Shown here: in pieces, positions 1 to 8,495 of the stretch
Layout: the number at the start of each line of letters is the position of its first letter
How positions within the stretch are numbered: position 1 is the stretch's first letter
DNA from: DATJGR01 sp963780795
Lineage (GTDB): Bacteria; Pseudomonadota; Gammaproteobacteria; Pseudomonadales; Azotimanducaceae
Assembly: GCA_963780795.1 (NCBI GenBank)
Contig: CAWADH010000010.1
Span: 186,001-250,000, forward strand
Length of the DNA: 64,000 nucleotides
Direction: 5' to 3'
Program-made: the position numbers and the translations under genes
The notes under the pieces: model-generated
What the model was told of the DNA's origin: nothing
What the model saw: only the letters and a program-made list of their open reading frames with translations
The model's database searches: none

Positions 1-544
1 ATTCCATGGCGGCGGCCATCGGCTCGTAGAGAAACTCCACCTGTTTGAATCCGGCGTCGAGCGCGGACTCGACCAGCATCTCGAGCGCATTGCGGTTCTC
101 TTCTTCGCCGCCCGCGCCCTGAAAATTGATCGGCCGCCCGATCACGACGTCGTCGATGGACTCGCCCGACGCGGCATCGGCGTGCCGTTTCACGTTCGCC
201 ATCATCGCGGTGACCACGCCGACGAACCGCGCCCTGATTTCGTCGCTCAGCCCCCTTGCGCCGAGAAAGCTCTTCGGACTCTTGATGAAGTAACCCGCGG
301 AAGGCGCTTCGAGATAGGCGGCGAGCGCCGCGCGACCGAATCGCAGTTCGTGGAACGACCGCGTGGTGACGTCGAGACCACGGATGTCGGCAATGGATCG
401 TTCCAGCTGCAGCTGCGGACGCGGCGCGTAAAGCGTAGATGGAATCAGCGGATCGCCGTCTTCGAGCGGCACCAGGCGCACTTGCCCGTTACGCACCAGC
501 CCGATGGAACAGTTGGACGTACCGTAGTCGAAACCGGCAAACAT
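1..544 (-). CDS. yegD: YegD-like Hsp70-family chaperone homologue, N-terminal part
   Basis: The first 181 codons of an actin/Hsp70-fold ATPase; the rest lies left of the window. Translation from the ATG at 544 begins MFAGFDYGTSNCSIGLVRNG, which carries the phosphate-1 loop (DxGTSN) of the Hsp70 fold. Later come FIKSPKSFLGARG and VIGRPINFQG, which closely match Escherichia coli YegD. YegD is DnaK-like in its ATPase part but lacks the usual substrate-binding domain; its cellular role is poorly defined. The gene stands alone here and is transcribed leftwards, with the next gene about 115 bp upstream. The identification rests on these motifs and on the N-terminal start; completeness cannot be judged. 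Confidence 0.88.
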   Translation of the reverse strand, partial: MFAGFDYGTSNCSIGLVRNGQVRLVPLEDGDPLIPSTLYAPRPQLQLERSIADIRGLDVTTRSFHELRFGRAALAAYLEAPSAGYFIKSPKSFLGARGLSDEIRARFVGVVTAMMANVKRHADAASGESIDDVVIGRPINFQGAGGEEENRNALEMLVESALDAGFKQVEFLYEPMAAAME

Positions 545-628
545 CGCGCACTCCGCAGCAGTTCCACGCGCGCGTTTGCGGGATCGGTTCGCGCGGGGCG
601 CGGCAGTTTACACGAAGAAAACGCAATC

Positions 629-650
629 GGGGCGGCCCTTCGGCCGCCCC
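629..650 (-). terminator. Rho-independent-like hairpin after the small secreted protein gene
   Basis: A perfect inverted repeat: 9-bp arms GGGGCGGCC and GGCCGCCCC around the loop CTTC. It lies 11 bp past the stop of the minus-strand gene at 661. On that strand it is followed by a moderately T-rich run (GCGTTTTCTTCG). This fits an intrinsic terminator. Confidence 0.65.
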
Positions 651-660
651 GCGGAACCGA

Positions 661-1008
661 TCAACGACCGTTCCAATCGTGATGGTCGTCGCCGTGATCG
701 TCGTGGCGATCGCCGCGATCATCATCCCGATCGGACCAGTGACTGGAGCCGTGATCGCTCCAGTAGCGGTAATTGGGATGGTACCCATAGCGGTAGGCAT
801 ACGGCGGTGCCCAACGGTACGCCGGTGCCCACCGATAGGCCGGGTAGCGCGGCGCTACGTAACGTACCGGCGGGACGTATCGCACAACCGGCGGCGCGTA
901 CCGATAACCCGAACCCCAGGCACCGGAGCCGTAGTCCGATGCACACGCGCCGACCGACGTCAGCGCGGCGGCGCCGATAACCGCGATTGCCAGGACTCTC
1001 TTCAACAT
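661..1008 (-). CDS. Small secreted Tyr/Pro/His-rich protein
   Basis: 115 residues. A signal peptide (MLKRVLAIAVIGAAALTSVG) is followed by a low-complexity region rich in Y, R, P, W and A with YRWAP repeats, and a strongly hydrophilic tail of D, H and R. An in-frame ATG two codons upstream (1014) is possible, but the AAGGAG sits directly against it. The same AAGGAG is six bases from the ATG at 1008, so the shorter start is preferred. The tail resembles small periplasmic or envelope proteins of unknown role; the His/Asp run could bind metal, but that is inference. A hairpin terminator follows. No specific family was recognised. Confidence 0.72.
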   Translation of the reverse strand: MLKRVLAIAVIGAAALTSVGACASDYGSGAWGSGYRYAPPVVRYVPPVRYVAPRYPAYRWAPAYRWAPPYAYRYGYHPNYRYWSDHGSSHWSDRDDDRGDRHDDHGDDHHDWNGR

Positions 1009-1174
1009 TGCCATCTCCTTGATGCCGATGTGGCGATGTTCACTCTAGAGAAAGTGTCCTGAACGCAATATGAACGCGTTTTGGCGTCGAAACGCTGGTT
1101 CTGCCGATGGATTCTCGCGCGAAGAAACCCTTCTAACGCGACCACTAAGGGGCGATGCCAGTGCGGTAGGAACG

Positions 1175-2050
1175 TCAGGCGGAGCGAAGGCTTCCGGCGA
1201 GTTCGGCCAGCTTGTCGAGCAGCGGTATCACCGTGTCGGCGTCGGCCGGCGGCAGCCCGAACACGAGCCGCTGGAAACCGTATCCGATCAACTCTTCGAT
1301 GCGACCGCGATTCGGCGGCACGCCGAAGATCGAGAACTGCGGCGCGCCGCTGCGACCCGCTGCGCGCCACGCTTCGTTCGTTTTGCGAATACCGTCCTGA
1401 TAGTCGACGCCGCCCGACGCCTGCGCGCGGCGCGTGTCCTGGAATATCGGCATCCAGCCATCGCAATACTCCGCGATGCGCTTCCAGCTCCAGCGCGACG
1501 ACGCACCGAGCAGCACCGGCGGGCCGCCCTTCTGTGCGGGCTTGGGGTACGACCAGATCGGATCGAAGTCGACGAACTCGCCGTGGTACTCCGCCGCTTC
1601 GTCGCTCCAGATGCGTCGCATCGCAAGCACGCGCTCGCGGGTCACTTTCCAGCGCGTCGTGAAGTCGACGCCGTGATTGGCCATTTCCTCGACGTTCCAA
1701 CCCGCGCCGATGCCGAGTACCACACGACCGCCGGACAACAGATCCAACGAAGCCACCTGTTTCGCCATCAGGATCGGGTCGCGCTCGGTAACGAGGCAGA
1801 TGCCGGTGGCGAGTCTGATCGTGCGGGTGACGGCCGCCGCGGCTGTCAGCGCCACGAACGGGTCGTGCGTGTGGGCGTACTCGCGCGGGAGCTCCGCACC
1901 GCCCGGCCACGGCGTTTTCCGGCTGGCCGGTATGTGCGTGTGCTCCGGAAAGAAGATCGACTCGAATCCGCGCGCTTCCGCTTCCGACGCGAGCACGTGC
2001 GGTGCAATCGCATAGTCGGTCGGAAACATCAGCACGCCGAAGTCGGTCAT
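1175..2050 (-). CDS. LLM-class flavin/F420-dependent oxidoreductase (Rv2161c-like)
   Basis: 291 residues from ATG at 2050; an upstream in-frame ATG would overlap the preceding gene, so the internal start is used. The luciferase-like monooxygenase fold is shown by the N-terminal MTDFGVLMFPTDYAIAP, FFPEHTHIP, and the conserved block SLDLLSGGRVVLGIGAGWN. The pattern resembles the TIGR03619 (Rv2161c) group, which is predicted to use coenzyme F420 in actinobacteria; in proteobacteria FMN may be used instead. Substrate unknown. It starts 5 bp after the stop of the small secreted protein gene upstream, so the two are probably cotranscribed. It is one of five LLM genes in the window. Confidence 0.88.
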   Translation of the reverse strand: MTDFGVLMFPTDYAIAPHVLASEAEARGFESIFFPEHTHIPASRKTPWPGGAELPREYAHTHDPFVALTAAAAVTRTIRLATGICLVTERDPILMAKQVASLDLLSGGRVVLGIGAGWNVEEMANHGVDFTTRWKVTRERVLAMRRIWSDEAAEYHGEFVDFDPIWSYPKPAQKGGPPVLLGASSRWSWKRIAEYCDGWMPIFQDTRRAQASGGVDYQDGIRKTNEAWRAAGRSGAPQFSIFGVPPNRGRIEELIGYGFQRLVFGLPPADADTVIPLLDKLAELAGSLRSA

Positions 2051-2055
2051 GGCGA

Positions 2056-2481
2056 TTACGGCTTCAGGCCGGCGCGCAGTACCTTCTTGTACTCCTCGTA
2101 CGCGGGCCACTGTTCCTTCGTGAGAATCTGATGAACGCCCTCGTCCATCTTGTGCACCAGCGCGTTGTCCTTGCTCCGGATTGTCATGTCCACGTTCGGC
2201 GCCCCGACCTTCATGACTTTCTGGATCATCGCAAAATGATCCGTGACGTACTCGCCAACCACCTTGTTGAACTCCGGCTTCTGCGCATCGGTCATGTTGA
2301 TCGCCACAGCGGCCTTGATGACATCGGTGCTCATCCAGGGCGGCAACTGCACCGGTGCAGCCGGCGCGGCACCCGCGGCCGGCGCGCCGGCTGCCGGAGC
2401 CGCGGCCTCCTCGGCACTCGCCGCTGAGCCGACGAAGGCCAGAACGATTACGGCGAAGCTCAGCGAAAGACGTGTCAGCAC
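2056..2481 (-). CDS. Periplasmic protein with Ala/Pro-rich linker, function unknown
   Basis: 141 residues starting at a GTG. A classical signal peptide (VIVLAFVGSAASA, cleavage near residue 23) is followed by an Ala/Pro/Gly linker (residues 24-46). A helical C-terminal domain follows with TDAQKPEFNKVVGEY and LTKEQWPAYEEY. Those helices resemble the LTxxQ/Spy type of small periplasmic helical proteins, where 'T-x-x-Q' and 'L-T-x-E-Q' repeats are typical, but the match is loose. It lies just upstream of the LLM gene with a 5-bp gap. No function is assigned. Confidence 0.7.
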   Translation of the reverse strand: MLTRLSLSFAVIVLAFVGSAASAEEAAAPAAGAPAAGAAPAAPVQLPPWMSTDVIKAAVAINMTDAQKPEFNKVVGEYVTDHFAMIQKVMKVGAPNVDMTIRSKDNALVHKMDEGVHQILTKEQWPAYEEYKKVLRAGLKP

Positions 2482-2548
2482 AACGAAACCCTCTTCCCAG
2501 ATAAGGTCGTACAGCCTAACAGAGGAGTGCTGACGGGGAGAACTTCGC

Positions 2549-2568
2549 GGAGCCGCCTTTGCGGCTCC
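2549..2568 (-). terminator. GC-rich hairpin downstream of the transglycosylase gene
   Basis: Inverted repeat GGAGCCGC / GCGGCTCC with loop CTTT. It lies 15 bp past the stop codon at 2583 on the minus strand. No clear T-run follows, so it may be a weak terminator or an mRNA-stabilising hairpin. Confidence 0.45.
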
Positions 2569-2582
2569 ACCAAGCGGTTCGG

Positions 2583-3275
2583 TCAGAGAACGGTTTTTCC
2601 GAAGCGGGAGACGTGCCGGTCGATCGTGCGCGCGTAGCGCATGCCGAGTTCCTGGTAGTAACCGTCCTCACGCTGGTTCTTCATACCGACGTTATACGCA
2701 GACAGCGCACACTGCTCGGAGCCGCACAGATCGCGATAGTGGGCGAGGATCTGGGCGCCGCAATAGATGTTCTCGGCCGGGTCTGCCAGATTCACGCTGC
2801 CACAGAAGAGACCCCAGTAGGGTTTGACCTGGGCCGGTCCGATGGCGCCCATGTCGGACGTCACTTCCTTCCGGAACGAACTCTCGATGAACACCACGCT
2901 GGCGAGCAGTTCAGGCGACAGACCCTGGCGCTTGGAGGCCTCGAGGATCCAGCCCGAGAATTCGGTGGCCGTTGCGCGGCGGATGCCGAGCGCCTTGTGC
3001 AGGCGTTGCGCGAAGCGGGTCACCTCGTCGTTCCAGGGCGACTGTGCGGTGACCGCCGCCGGAATCGCAAACGGCGTCCGTTCGACGCCGCGGTCGCCCG
3101 CCAGCAATACCACTGCCGTACAGCTCACCGACGCGAAAGCAAGCATCGCGACCTGAGCTCTGATCAGAACCGGAATACCTTTCAACGCTTGCCGAATCCC
3201 TGCATTCAAACGTCCGCCTACGGTGTTTCTGACAACACGGTTTTGCACGTTTTGGATCCCCCTCGACTGCGGCAT
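2583..3275 (-). CDS. Lytic transglycosylase, SLT domain
   Basis: 230 residues. A hydrophobic segment near residues 40-60 (VAMLAFASVSCTAVVLLAG) looks like a signal anchor. It is followed by a soluble-lytic-transglycosylase domain with the catalytic glutamate in VVFIESSFRKEV, then GAIGPAQVKPY and the ALSAYNVG motif of family 1 transglycosylases. It would cleave peptidoglycan glycan strands between MurNAc and GlcNAc to give 1,6-anhydro products in the periplasm. Two Cys pairs in the domain (FCG, YCG, LCG, QC) may form disulfides. The first 40 residues are unusual and the true start could be internal. Confidence 0.87.
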   Translation of the reverse strand: MPQSRGIQNVQNRVVRNTVGGRLNAGIRQALKGIPVLIRAQVAMLAFASVSCTAVVLLAGDRGVERTPFAIPAAVTAQSPWNDEVTRFAQRLHKALGIRRATATEFSGWILEASKRQGLSPELLASVVFIESSFRKEVTSDMGAIGPAQVKPYWGLFCGSVNLADPAENIYCGAQILAHYRDLCGSEQCALSAYNVGMKNQREDGYYQELGMRYARTIDRHVSRFGKTVL

Positions 3276-3562
3276 TCTATATGCACTGCGTCACTGAATG
3301 AACCGCAGCCTAGCCATCGGGGGTAGGCCAAACTGTTGCTGCCATGTAACGTAACGGCCAAAAGTGAAGAAGCGCTAACCTCAGAGGGCAATAGATACCT
3401 GCATTCGACGTATACGATCCATTAGAAGACCCCTATTGATGCGAAACGGGTCTAAGACGCTGCGCCGATCCGGCATTTTTGTTTTGCGTCGCAGCAATCT
3501 AGGAAGACGCCCGAAGACGTTGATTTTCAACGGCGGCCAGCGCGACCCACGAAATCGATGAA

Positions 3563-5905
3563 TCAGATGTGGCGAGCCGTAAGCATCGTGTCGAAGCGCG
3601 TGAGGCGCGCCATCACCCGCCCATAGACCGACTCGCGCGGATAGTCTCCGGCCGCATCCATCGCTCCAGCCGGCATCCCGGTGAACAGCTCGATCGCCTC
3701 CTCCACTCGGGCCACGCTATATAAGTGGAAGGAGCGGGCTGCCACTGCATCCCGGACCTCGTCGCGCAACACCAGGTTCGCTTCGTTCTGCTGCGGCATC
3801 ACCACACCCTGAGTACCTGTGAGCGGACCCAACGACAGACAGGCGGCAAAGAAGCCTTCGATCTTGTGATGCACGCCTCCGATGACCTGCGCTTCGCCCA
3901 ACTGGTTGACGGAACCGGTAATCGCCAGATCCTGGCGGATCGGAACGTCGGCCAGTTCCGAGACGATGGCGATGTACTCCGCCATCGATGCACTGTCGCC
4001 TTCGATGCCGCCATACATCTGCTCGAACGTCACGCTGCAGTCGAACGACAGCGGGAACTTGTGGGCGAAGTCGCGCATCAGCAGACCCTGCAGCGTCATG
4101 CTGCCCTTCTGCTGAATCGGTCCGCTCATCGCGACAAGACGCTCGATGCTGATCACCCCGCGCCGGCCTACAGACGATCGCGCGGTGATCCGTGCCGGCG
4201 CGCCGAACACGTGATCTCCGGCCGACTGCACGGTCAGACCGTTGATCTGACCCACCACCGCTCCACCGGCCAGAATCAGGATCGTGCCTTCGCCGATGGC
4301 GCGCTGCACCCGGTCCTCAACCTGACCGTTCCGCTCGCGACGCAGGCGCACCGCGGCGCGAATGTGTTCTGCGGTCAGCGGCACACCCGGGTAGAGCTTC
4401 GATGCCTCGATCAGCACGTCGGTGATCAGTTCGAAGCGTGCGGTCAGCCGGTCGCGGTGCTCCGCCCACCGCGAGGCCATACCCAGCAGGCGCGCGATGC
4501 CGTCGCGGGTCACCTCGATGCCGCTGCGCCGCGCATTCACGGCGATCAGTCCGGCGTAGCGGCACAGGTTGTCGTGCGTCGCATCGGCCGTCGGTTCGAT
4601 CTCGGCCTTCACCTTGAAGTAAATCTGGAACTCGGGATCCTGCGCGAAGAACACGTAGTACCACTGCGGCGCCCCGACCACGACCACCTTGAAGTCGAGG
4701 CGGACCGGCACCGGCTTCGGCGCGCCGGCGAGCGGCGGCGAGTTGGCCCGATAGAACTCCTCGATGCGGATCTCGCTGTCGCGCAGCGCACCTTTCAGAA
4801 ACGCCCACAGCGACAGATCGCGGACCAGCGCTTCCGCTCGCAGGATCAGCACGCCGCCGTTGGCGCGATGCAATGCGCCGGGGCGAATGAGCGTTACGTC
4901 GGTGTCGAGACCGCCGCCGGGAAGCTGGCGATACTCGATGAACCCGAACAGATTCTCGTAGGTCGGGTTGTGTTCGCAGATGACCGGCGGATGCGTCTCC
5001 CTGCTGCGATCGACCAGCAGATTGATCGAGTAACGCCGTTCGCCGCGGTCGGTGCGGGGAGCAACCACGCCGTCTTCGCTCGCGAGCAGCATTTCGTGAT
5101 GTTCGATCAGGTCGCGTCGCAACCCGTCGATCCATTCTGTCAGCTGGGGGAACGTGTTGAATCGATCGCGCAAGCCCGCCAACAATCCTTCTGTGGCGCG
5201 CGCCGCAACGTCGCGGTTGAAACCCTTGAGCGTCTCGAAGAACTGGCGCTGAAACCGCGCGGCGTCGCGATTGATCTCCGCCATCCGTTCGATCAGCGGC
5301 TTGCTCCGCTCTTCGAGTTGCGACCGCTGATCCGGCGGCAGCATGTTGATCGGAACCGGGTTGCCGTCGTCGCCAATCGCGGTGATCACCGCGCCCTGCG
5401 GCGTGTTGATGATCGACAGGCGCGTCGCGTTTGCGTCCGCTTCGAGCGCGCTGAGCTGGCTCTGGATGTGCGCGTCGTTCTGCGCGCGTAACGTCGTCGC
5501 CTGGCGTTGGTACGACTCGCTGCCGAATGCCGCCGCCAGCTCCCGCGCCAGCGCCGGAATCGTTTCTTCGACTGCCGACTTGAAGCGCCTGCCGGTACCC
5601 GCCGGCAGTTTGATCGGACGCGGTGTCGACGGCGCCTCGAAATCGACCACATAGATCCAGTCGCTCGCCGGCGGTCGCCCATGCGCCCACGCCTCGACAA
5701 ACTCGCGCGTAGCGGTCATGCGGCCGCTGCGATCGAGACCGAGCACGTAGACGTTGTGATCGTTCCCCGGCGTATCGAGGCCGAATTGCAGCGCCTGGCC
5801 CGCACGCGCATGGCTCGACAGGTCGAACGCGCTCACGCCGTTCGCCGGCTCGAATACAAAAACGGGAATCCCGACGGCGTCCGCCGCGAGCTCCTTCAGC
5901 GGCAT
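3563..5905 (-). CDS. Lon-like AAA-type protease
   Basis: 780 residues from ATG at 5905, overlapping the upstream stop by one base (TGATG). The C-terminal part is a Lon protease domain: the predicted serine is Ser638 in GGIEGDSAS and the lysine Lys681 in VHHKIEGFF. The N-terminal and central parts match the Lon-related AAA_32 group, which lacks the Lon N-domain. The nucleotide-binding loop is degenerate (VLGLDRSGRMT, about residues 54-64, no GK[ST]). The Walker-B-like strand reads GGVLILRAEAL with no acidic pair. Loop degeneration is common in this group, so ATP use is uncertain. It is the last gene of an operon with two LLM enzymes and a PPOX-type flavoprotein. An open frame continues upstream to 6328 but has no protein-like sense. 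Confidence 0.9.
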   Translation of the reverse strand: MPLKELAADAVGIPVFVFEPANGVSAFDLSSHARAGQALQFGLDTPGNDHNVYVLGLDRSGRMTATREFVEAWAHGRPPASDWIYVVDFEAPSTPRPIKLPAGTGRRFKSAVEETIPALARELAAAFGSESYQRQATTLRAQNDAHIQSQLSALEADANATRLSIINTPQGAVITAIGDDGNPVPINMLPPDQRSQLEERSKPLIERMAEINRDAARFQRQFFETLKGFNRDVAARATEGLLAGLRDRFNTFPQLTEWIDGLRRDLIEHHEMLLASEDGVVAPRTDRGERRYSINLLVDRSRETHPPVICEHNPTYENLFGFIEYRQLPGGGLDTDVTLIRPGALHRANGGVLILRAEALVRDLSLWAFLKGALRDSEIRIEEFYRANSPPLAGAPKPVPVRLDFKVVVVGAPQWYYVFFAQDPEFQIYFKVKAEIEPTADATHDNLCRYAGLIAVNARRSGIEVTRDGIARLLGMASRWAEHRDRLTARFELITDVLIEASKLYPGVPLTAEHIRAAVRLRRERNGQVEDRVQRAIGEGTILILAGGAVVGQINGLTVQSAGDHVFGAPARITARSSVGRRGVISIERLVAMSGPIQQKGSMTLQGLLMRDFAHKFPLSFDCSVTFEQMYGGIEGDSASMAEYIAIVSELADVPIRQDLAITGSVNQLGEAQVIGGVHHKIEGFFAACLSLGPLTGTQGVVMPQQNEANLVLRDEVRDAVAARSFHLYSVARVEEAIELFTGMPAGAMDAAGDYPRESVYGRVMARLTRFDTMLTARHI

Positions 5906-6390
5906 CAGCCGCGCCTGCCGAGCTTGAAGTTGTCCCAGGTCACGATGTGGTCGGGCACGACGACCACCCAGCGACGGTTGCGCCCGCCGGCGCTCGCGCC
6001 GTTTGGGGGCGGGTTCTCGACCGCGGCCGCACCATGACCGCCGTTGTATTTCCGACCCATCTGCACGCGCGCTTCCGGCAGATGTGGATCCGCCGCTTCG
6101 GCGGCCGCGTCTTCGAGCACCGTTGCACGACCCTGCAGCATGACCGCCTGCAACTCTGGGAACTTCTCGTTGCGATCGACCAATACGGTGCAGATCGGTT
6201 CGCGGCGCAGGTTGACCACCTTCTGGCCGCGTCCGTAGAAGTAGACCCGCCCGCCGGCCCAACCGAACCACATCGGCGTCAGGTTGATGCGGTTGCGCGG
6301 TCCGACCGACGCGATGCGCATGTTCCACAAGCTCGTCATCATCTCGTCGATCTGTTGCGCGTCGAGCGCGAGTTCGCGCGGCAGCGCCAT
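5905..6390 (-). CDS. Pyridoxamine 5'-phosphate oxidase-family (PPOX/F420-type) protein
   Basis: 161 residues. The split-barrel flavin-binding fold is suggested by LWNMRIASVGPRNRINLTPMWFGW and RVYFYGRGQKVVNLRREP, followed by a central VMLQGRATVLED strand. Members bind FMN or F420 and catalyse redox reactions or act as cofactor-binding proteins. A Pro/Gly-rich, probably disordered loop lies at about residues 120-140. It starts one base after the stop of an LLM oxidoreductase gene, and its stop overlaps the start of the Lon-like protease gene. That coupling suggests co-regulated, perhaps physically associated products. Substrate unknown. Confidence 0.85.
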   Translation of the reverse strand: MALPRELALDAQQIDEMMTSLWNMRIASVGPRNRINLTPMWFGWAGGRVYFYGRGQKVVNLRREPICTVLVDRNEKFPELQAVMLQGRATVLEDAAAEAADPHLPEARVQMGRKYNGGHGAAAVENPPPNGASAGGRNRRWVVVVPDHIVTWDNFKLGRRG

Positions 6391-6391
6391 G

Positions 6392-7399
6392 TCAGGCGCT
6401 CCTCAGTTCGGCGATCATCGCTTTGCGCTGATCACGATCGGCGAATTCGAACGACGCCGAAGTGCGGTCGACGAACGCGCCGTAGCGACGCTTCATTTCC
6501 GGCACGATCGTGTGCGGCTCACCGACCACTGCAAACGCCTCGAGAATGTCGTCCGTGATGAGTCCGCCCATTTCCTTCCAGCGGCCCTGCTTCGACATGG
6601 TGTTGAGTTCCGTCTGCAGGTCACCGACACCGACCGATTCCAGCACACCGCGGTACGCCGGCGTGGAGCCGTAGAACGCGATCCGTTCTTTGGTCGCCTG
6701 CTTCGCCTTGTTGAACCCCTCTTCGTTGCGTCCCGATACAACGAAGTTCGAGTACGAAATTTCGAAGTTCTCACGCCGCCGCCCCGCTTTCGCGAGCCCG
6801 CGGTCGATCGCCGGCAGCGTCACGTTCTGGATGAACGGCAGCGTGCTGAACGGATGGATGATCATACCGTCGGCCACTTCGCCCGCGACTTCGGTCATGT
6901 GCGGACCGACCGCAGCGAGAATGACCCTCGGCGCGCCGTATTGTTTGTTTTCCGGCGTGAACGCGGGCGTCATCAGCGTGTGGTTGTAGAACTTGCCGAC
7001 GAATTCGAGCTTGGTGCCGTCGTACCAGTTCGCCCAGATCGCACGCATCGCCAGCACCAGTTCACGCATCTTCGCGGCCGGCGCGCCCCACGGCATGCTG
7101 AAGCGCTTCGTAATGTGCGGCTTGATCTGCGAGCCGAGTCCGATGGTGAGGCGCCCCTTAGAGTAGGCGTTCAGATCGTGGCCGATGTTTGCCAGCAGCA
7201 TCGGACTGCGTGCGAAGGCGACGGCAATCGACGTGATCAACTCGATCTTCGACGTGTGCTCCGCGGCCAACAGCAGCGGGAAGAACGGATCGTGGTTGGT
7301 TTCGGCGGTGTGCAGTCCATCGAAGCCCGTTGCTTCGGCCTCTTTGGCCGAAGCGGGAACGCGCTCGAGCTGGTGCCCGAGCCCGGCATCTACTTTCAT
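6392..7399 (-). CDS. LLM-class F420-dependent-type oxidoreductase, copy 1 (MSMEG_2256-like)
   Basis: 335 residues from ATG at 7399 (MKVDAGLG). TIM-barrel luciferase-like features include HTAETNHDPFFPLLLAA near the N-terminus and LTIGLGSQIKPHITKRF, typical of the TIGR03617 group. It is a close paralogue of the next gene upstream: both share FYGSTPAY, MSKQGRW and LITDDIL. The pair lies in tandem with an 11-bp gap, so it probably arose by duplication and diverged in substrate range. It is followed after one base by the PPOX-type gene. Cofactor (FMN or F420) cannot be decided from sequence. Confidence 0.9.
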   Translation of the reverse strand: MKVDAGLGHQLERVPASAKEAEATGFDGLHTAETNHDPFFPLLLAAEHTSKIELITSIAVAFARSPMLLANIGHDLNAYSKGRLTIGLGSQIKPHITKRFSMPWGAPAAKMRELVLAMRAIWANWYDGTKLEFVGKFYNHTLMTPAFTPENKQYGAPRVILAAVGPHMTEVAGEVADGMIIHPFSTLPFIQNVTLPAIDRGLAKAGRRRENFEISYSNFVVSGRNEEGFNKAKQATKERIAFYGSTPAYRGVLESVGVGDLQTELNTMSKQGRWKEMGGLITDDILEAFAVVGEPHTIVPEMKRRYGAFVDRTSASFEFADRDQRKAMIAELRSA

Positions 7400-7410
7400 C
7401 GTGCCCCCAG

Positions 7411-8415
7411 CTAGTTCGTGAGTTCTTTGATGATCTTCTGGCGATCTTCTTTGTCGATGCTCGCGTAGGCGGCAGACGTTCGGTCGATCACGTCGCCGTA
7501 GCGCGACTTGATCTGTCCGGCAATCGTCGACGGTGCGCCGATCACCGCAAATTCCTTGAGGATGTCGTCGGTGATCAGGTGGCCCATTTCTTCCCAACGA
7601 CCCTGCTTCGACATGCTGTTCAGATCGCTCTGCAGATTGCCGACGCCGATCGAATCGAGCACGGGTTTGTACGCCGGTGTCGAGCCGTAGAAAGCAATCT
7701 GGCGTTTGGTCGCCACTTTTGCCGCTTCGATCGCCTTGTCGTCTTTACCCGTCACGACGAACACCGGATAACTGATTTCGAAGTCTTTGCGCGACTTGCC
7801 GGCCCGTTCGAAGCCTTTTTCGAGCGCCGGCAACGTCGTTTCGCGCAGGTATTTTTCGGTGGTGAACGCGTGAACGATCACCCCGTCCGCGACCTCACCC
7901 GCCACTTCGGTCATCAATGGACCGACCGCAGCGAGGAACACTTTGGGCGGACCGTATTCGTTGTTCGTCGGCGTGAAGAACGGCGTCATCAACGTGTGGG
8001 TGTAGAAGCGGCCGGCAAATTCCAACGGTTTGCCTTCGTGCCACGTTGCCCAGATCGCGCGCATCGCCAGGATGAACTCACGCATCCGCGCTGCGGGCGC
8101 AGACCACGGCATGCTGAAGCGTTTCGTGATGTGCGGGCGAATCTGCGAACCGATGCCGAGCACGAACCGCCCCTTAGAGACGGCGTTCAGATCGTGCCCG
8201 ATGTTCGCAAGCACCATCGGCGTGCGCGCGAACGCAACCGCAATTCCGGTCATCAGTTCGACGCGCTGCGTGTTCATTGCCGCGACGAGCAGCGGAAAAA
8301 ACGGGTCGTGAGAGGTTTCCGCAGTCATGAGACCGCTGTAGCCCATCTCTTCGAGCGCTTTCGCTTCGGCACCGACCTTCTCGAGATCCCAGCCCACTCC
8401 CCCATCTACTTTCAT
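7411..8415 (-). CDS. LLM-class F420-dependent-type oxidoreductase, copy 2 (MSMEG_2256-like)
   Basis: 334 residues from ATG at 8415 (MKVDGGVG). It has the same architecture as its downstream paralogue: TAETSHDPFFPLLVAA, FVLGIGSQIRPHITKRF, and the C-terminal AFYGSTPAYKPVLDSIGVG. It is the first gene of the four-gene operon that ends with the Lon-like protease; the gap to the phosphatase gene upstream is about 80 bp, so it may have its own promoter. Expected to act as a cytoplasmic flavin- or F420-linked oxidoreductase on an unknown, probably lipophilic, substrate. Confidence 0.9.
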   Translation of the reverse strand: MKVDGGVGWDLEKVGAEAKALEEMGYSGLMTAETSHDPFFPLLVAAMNTQRVELMTGIAVAFARTPMVLANIGHDLNAVSKGRFVLGIGSQIRPHITKRFSMPWSAPAARMREFILAMRAIWATWHEGKPLEFAGRFYTHTLMTPFFTPTNNEYGPPKVFLAAVGPLMTEVAGEVADGVIVHAFTTEKYLRETTLPALEKGFERAGKSRKDFEISYPVFVVTGKDDKAIEAAKVATKRQIAFYGSTPAYKPVLDSIGVGNLQSDLNSMSKQGRWEEMGHLITDDILKEFAVIGAPSTIAGQIKSRYGDVIDRTSAAYASIDKEDRQKIIKELTN

Positions 8416-8495
8416 CGACGTACTCCGGATAAAGAATGCGAGTCCGAATTGTACGGCGCCTGCACGCCCGATTGGCAACCCGTCGAGAACCGGCG

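Noticed and set aside
3725..5491. 588-codon plus-strand ORF
   Set aside because: Antisense to the Lon-like protease gene, whose motifs are all present; the plus-strand translation is Arg/His-rich with no recognisable domain.
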